Shown one piece after another: positions 4,657-6,644 of a stretch of DNA of 6,644 nucleotides (positions are counted from its first letter, which is position 1; every line of letters begins with the position of its first letter). Under the pieces are notes generated by a model. The model did no database searches. It worked only from the letters and a program-made list of their open reading frames with translations, and was not told the origin of the DNA. Source of the DNA: Bacilli bacterium (GTDB lineage Bacteria > Bacillota_I > Bacilli_A > RFN20 > CAG-826); the NCBI GenBank assembly GCA_024698065.1, contig JAILRR010000026.1, forward strand, positions 1-6,644, written 5' to 3'. Position numbers and translations under genes: made by a program.

Positions 4657-6246
4657 TCAATAGTAGTCGTCGTATTCGACGTATTTGCGAATGATGAGGG
4701 TGATGTATCCGAGATAATTGCCTTGATCGTCATAAGCGACTTTGGCGTAGATATCTACGGTTTCATATTCGTAATAGTCTTCGGTAACCTCAAGCGTCAT
4801 GCAGCCATAATAGCTGAGGTAAGCGCTGGTATATCCGTTTTTGGAAAGTTGTCCATTGATTGTCTGAACAGCGGCAATAGCCTCGGCTTCAGTGGCAAAA
4901 TAGAGTTTCGAAGTGGTGACGAGATCGTAGCCTTGATAGCTGGATGTGACGTCACTGAAGGTCGCCTTAGTGCATCCTTGAATAGTCATTGAAGGCCACC
5001 AAGTGTTTCCGTTGGTATCGAGAGTGTATCCACCAAGAGTGGTCATCAAAGCGTCAAGCGTGATCGTGATTTCTTCTTGAACGACGGTGAGGAGGAGAAT
5101 GAATCTGCCATTAGGATAGACGGTTGCAGTGGCATTGCTATTCATCCAAGCGAATTGGACGTAGGCCATGAGTGGACCGACACTTGCCGTAGCTGGGACC
5201 AAGGTTTTGGCATAGCCATAGATGCCATTGGTGGCATTGGTTGTTTCATCGTCAAGGGTAAATCCAGCAGTTTCAAGTTTGGTCTTGTAAGCGTTAACGA
5301 TGTTGCCGCATCCAAGATCTTCATACATGAAGCCACCATTTTGAGTGAGGCTTGTATTGATGGCGTAAGAACCGGTTCCTGGGAATGGAATTGTGAAGTT
5401 CGTATAAAGCTCTCCAAATATATCCGTTTCTTCCTTTGTCCATGCGCTTCTTGGAGCGATTGATGGGTTCGTGATGATAACTTCAAAATCGAGGTTGACG
5501 GTTTTCCCAACATCAGAAATCTTAAGTCCTTCGATCTTGTTGTTGTTTTTGTATTTGCTCGTATCGGAAGAGCCATTTAACTCAATGGCCATATTGGTGA
5601 GCGACGAACCTTCCTCGTTAACGACGAAGCTGGTTTTCTTCTCGGAATAGCCATTAACATAATCATCATAACCAAGGATGGTAAGCAAAGTGTTGGTGAA
5701 AGTCGCGTCCTCAGTGCTGATTGTGTGGGTTCTCGAAGATTCTTTCCATTCAGCGCTCTTAGCAGCAGTGCCAAGATCTTTGGTGGTGAGATAAAGATCG
5801 TCAAGAGTCAAGGCGGTGTTTGGGGTGAGAATCTGATACAAGAAGTAATCCTCGGTTCCGCTTTCTTCCATCATGATGGCGCTATAGATGCCATAGTTAG
5901 CGACGACGGCAACGCCTTGGTTATACGTAGCTTGACCAGTGAGGTCGAAAGTCATGATTCCTTTGTTGTCGCCATAGTATTGGATTTCCTCGTTGCCAGC
6001 ATAGGTGATGGTGGAGGATTTGCCTAAAGCCATTTCGGCAAAAAGTTCTTTAGCTTTCTCGGTGTTGCTTCTCGTATCAACGGAAGTGTCAGGGGTGTTA
6101 TCGGTAGAATCGGATGGCGTTGCATTCGAATCGCCAGCCTTTGATGTGTCGTTTTCGTTCCCTTTGCTCTCGGTTCCTTCTCCTCCGCAAGAGGCAAGGA
6201 TCAAGGTACTGGAGAGAAGAGCGAGTAAGAGATTGGTTTTCTTCAT
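4657..6246 (-). CDS. Secreted lipoprotein of unknown function, 529 aa
   Basis: The protein begins with a type II signal peptide: positive MKK, a hydrophobic core to residue 17, and lipobox L17-A-S-C20, so it should be cleaved before C20 and lipid-anchored outside the membrane. Residues 21-62 are a Gly/Ser/Thr/Asp-rich linker. Residues 65-260 look beta-rich, and the alternating strands (EEIQYYGDNKGIMTFDLTG, FLYQIL) recall lipoprotein lipid-carrier-like sandwiches, but this is only a resemblance. Residues about 275-390 and 395-522 look like two copies of one module: YKTKLETAGFT (320-330) lines up with INGQLSKNGYT (463-473), each leading to a strand ending GRFILLLTVV or GYITLIIRKY. The C-terminus is Tyr/Asp-rich. 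AAAGGAG at 6253-6259 supports the ATG. The TGA stop is followed directly by an in-frame TAA. The next gene upstream seems paralogous. No catalytic motif is visible. Confidence 0.93.
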   Translation of the reverse strand: MKKTNLLLALLSSTLILASCGGEGTESKGNENDTSKAGDSNATPSDSTDNTPDTSVDTRSNTEKAKELFAEMALGKSSTITYAGNEEIQYYGDNKGIMTFDLTGQATYNQGVAVVANYGIYSAIMMEESGTEDYFLYQILTPNTALTLDDLYLTTKDLGTAAKSAEWKESSRTHTISTEDATFTNTLLTILGYDDYVNGYSEKKTSFVVNEEGSSLTNMAIELNGSSDTSKYKNNNKIEGLKISDVGKTVNLDFEVIITNPSIAPRSAWTKEETDIFGELYTNFTIPFPGTGSYAINTSLTQNGGFMYEDLGCGNIVNAYKTKLETAGFTLDDETTNATNGIYGYAKTLVPATASVGPLMAYVQFAWMNSNATATVYPNGRFILLLTVVQEEITITLDALMTTLGGYTLDTNGNTWWPSMTIQGCTKATFSDVTSSYQGYDLVTTSKLYFATEAEAIAAVQTINGQLSKNGYTSAYLSYYGCMTLEVTEDYYEYETVDIYAKVAYDDQGNYLGYITLIIRKYVEYDDYY

Positions 6247-6262
6247 GTTGTGCTCCTTTCTT

Positions 6263-6273
6263 TGGCGTAGCCA
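6263..6273 (-). promoter_or_regulatory. Tiny leader hairpin before the lipoprotein ribosome binding site
   Basis: TGGC and GCCA flank a 3-nt loop, ending 3 nt upstream of the AAAGGAG at 6253-6259. Only 4 bp long, so it may be chance; it is listed because two other leaders in this window have a hairpin in the same place. Confidence 0.2.
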
Positions 6274-6285
6274 CAGGATAAGCGA

Positions 6286-6313
6286 ATTATATAGAGGGAC
6301 TATGAGAATTCAA
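6286..6313 (-). promoter_or_regulatory. Promoter of the 529-aa lipoprotein gene
   Basis: A perfect -10 TATAAT (6286-6291) lies 16 bp downstream of TTGAAT (6308-6313), which keeps the TTGA of the -35 consensus. Transcription would start near 6279 and give a leader of about 33 nt with the ribosome binding site at 6253-6259. This is the clearest vegetative promoter in the window. Confidence 0.7.
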
Positions 6314-6335
6314 TATTTATTTTCGCGCGTGTTCT

Positions 6336-6428
6336 CTATTTAGTGAGGGTTTGGACCTCACTGTATCCACTTGTTTTAACGAATGCGGAAAAGAGAAACT
6401 TTACAATATAAAAGAAAAGATAGACCAT
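6336..6428 (-). CDS. Possible small hydrophobic protein, 30 aa
   Basis: An ATG at 6426-6428 opens 30 codons ending in TAG: residues 2-17 are strongly hydrophobic and aromatic (VYLFFYIVKFLFSAFV), and the tail KTSGYSEVQTLTK is polar, as in small membrane peptides. A promoter-like TTGACA (6465-6470) and TCTATT (6442-6447) at 17-bp spacing lie just upstream, but the leader would be only a few nt long and the sequence before the ATG (GAGTGGGT) is a poor ribosome binding site. The 3' end overlaps a 7-bp hairpin (AGTGAGG/CCTCACT, 6342-6362). An ORF this short can arise by chance in AT-rich DNA, so it is a weak candidate. Confidence 0.2.
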   Translation of the reverse strand: MVYLFFYIVKFLFSAFVKTSGYSEVQTLTK

Positions 6429-6441
6429 ACCCACTCTATTA

Positions 6442-6470
6442 AATAGAAATTGGATATTTTGCATTGTCAA
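6442..6470 (-). promoter_or_regulatory. Second upstream promoter-like element
   Basis: A perfect TTGACA (6465-6470, minus strand) is followed after 17 bp by TCTATT (6442-6447), four of six bases of the -10 consensus. The -35 lies inside one arm of the 11-bp inverted repeat at 6464-6529, so a repressor bound there would block it. It could give a longer lipoprotein transcript or express the small ORF at 6336-6428. Confidence 0.4.
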
Positions 6471-6529
6471 AACCTCATCCTTTTAGCAGTTTCCTTATCC
6501 TTTACCCATAAAAGCAGTGGTTTTGACAA
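6464..6529. repeat. Nested inverted repeat beside a terminator
   Basis: TTGTCAAAACC (6464-6474) and GGTTTTGACAA (6519-6529) are perfect 11-bp inverted copies 44 nt apart. Inside them CTTTTA (6480-6485) and TAAAAG (6509-6514) form a second, 6-bp pair. The whole could fold as an interrupted stem in RNA or act as paired operator half-sites. The right arm overlaps the U run of the terminator at 6528-6555, and the left arm contains a -35 hexamer. Confidence 0.6.
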
Positions 6530-6555
6530 AAGAAAAAGCCGGGGTGCCCCGGCTT
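6528..6555 (-). terminator. Intrinsic terminator of the gene at the right edge
   Basis: AAGCCGGGG and CCCCGGCTT (6536-6544, 6547-6555) form a very GC-rich stem, closing in practice as 8 bp with a 4-nt GCAC loop in minus-strand RNA. On the minus strand it is followed by TTTTTCTTTTG. It lies 22 nt after the stop codon of the partial gene. Confidence 0.92.
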
Positions 6556-6577
6556 GATTTCTTGATGGGAGGATTCA

Positions 6578-6644
6578 TTATTGGGTGACCGTCATCTTGT
6601 AATGGCTGAAGACGAGGGTGATGTATCCCTCGTAGGAAGCAGGT
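6578..6644 (-). CDS. C-terminal fragment of a second lipoprotein-like gene (5' part beyond right edge)
   Basis: The last 21 codons, PASYEGYITLVFSHYKMTVTQ, end in TAA followed by an in-frame TGA. The segment GYITLVFSHYKMTV lines up with GYITLIIRKYVEY at the C-terminus of the 529-aa lipoprotein (residues 513-525), at the same distance from the end of the protein. A strong terminator follows. The likely reading is a tandem paralogue with the same C-terminal module. Only 21 residues are visible, so the signal peptide and overall size are unknown. Confidence 0.7.
   Translation of the reverse strand, partial: PASYEGYITLVFSHYKMTVTQ

Larger units (their letters stand above)
6247..6577. other. 331-base intergenic stretch between two lipoprotein genes
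   Basis: No large gene is present. From right to left on the minus strand it holds the terminator of the upstream gene, a nested inverted repeat, a promoter-like element, a possible 30-codon ORF, a 7-bp hairpin AGTGAGG/CCTCACT (6342-6362), the lipoprotein promoter and its ribosome binding site. The density of signals is higher than needed for a simple promoter. Confidence 0.7.

Noticed and set aside
5077..5463. Plus-strand 128-codon ORF inside the lipoprotein gene
   Set aside because: It has no ribosome binding site and lies wholly opposite a gene with signal peptide, promoter and terminator.

Overview
The window looks like chromosomal DNA from a low-GC Gram-positive bacterium, probably Bacilli or a Mollicutes-related gut lineage. 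The evidence is strong AGGAGG-type ribosome binding sites, compact intrinsic terminators, a lipobox lipoprotein signal, and a perfect match to the CcpA operator (cre) consensus. Tryptophan is encoded by TGG, and TGA is used as a stop (followed at once by an in-frame TAA), so the standard bacterial code applies. No rRNA, tRNA, transposase or CRISPR repeat is visible, so a finer taxonomic placement is not supported.

Layout. Positions 1-2905 hold a minus-strand operon, read right to left. It encodes a 556-aa membrane protein with three hydrophobic segments and a long Gly-Ser-Gly-X low-complexity region, then a MoxR-type AAA+ ATPase, then the first 45 codons of a DUF58 protein that runs off the left edge. 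Positions 2906-3172 are a divergent regulatory region with a perfect cre site, flanking half-sites and three tandem 10-bp repeats. Positions 3173-3661 hold a plus-strand orphan gene of 162 codons with its own terminator. Convergent to it is a single-gene hpt transcription unit (hypoxanthine-guanine phosphoribosyltransferase, 3785-4378, minus). Positions 4379-4656 are intergenic and may encode a plus-strand structured RNA of about 145 nt. Positions 4657-6246 (minus) encode a 529-aa secreted lipoprotein of unknown function. Positions 6247-6577 are a 331-base intergenic stretch with a good promoter, a large inverted repeat and a possible 30-codon ORF. The right edge (6578-6644) carries the last 21 codons of another minus-strand gene whose C-terminus resembles that of the 529-aa lipoprotein, which suggests a tandem paralogue pair.

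How the genes work together. MoxR ATPases next to DUF58 genes are a known chaperone-like module, often completed by von Willebrand A-domain proteins; the membrane protein here is most likely its envelope partner, and further members should lie to the left. hpt is ordinary purine salvage and appears unconnected. The two lipoproteins appear to form a separate surface-protein locus. The least explained parts are the GSGX membrane protein, the orphan 162-aa protein, and the structured stretches at 4498-4642 and 6464-6529.
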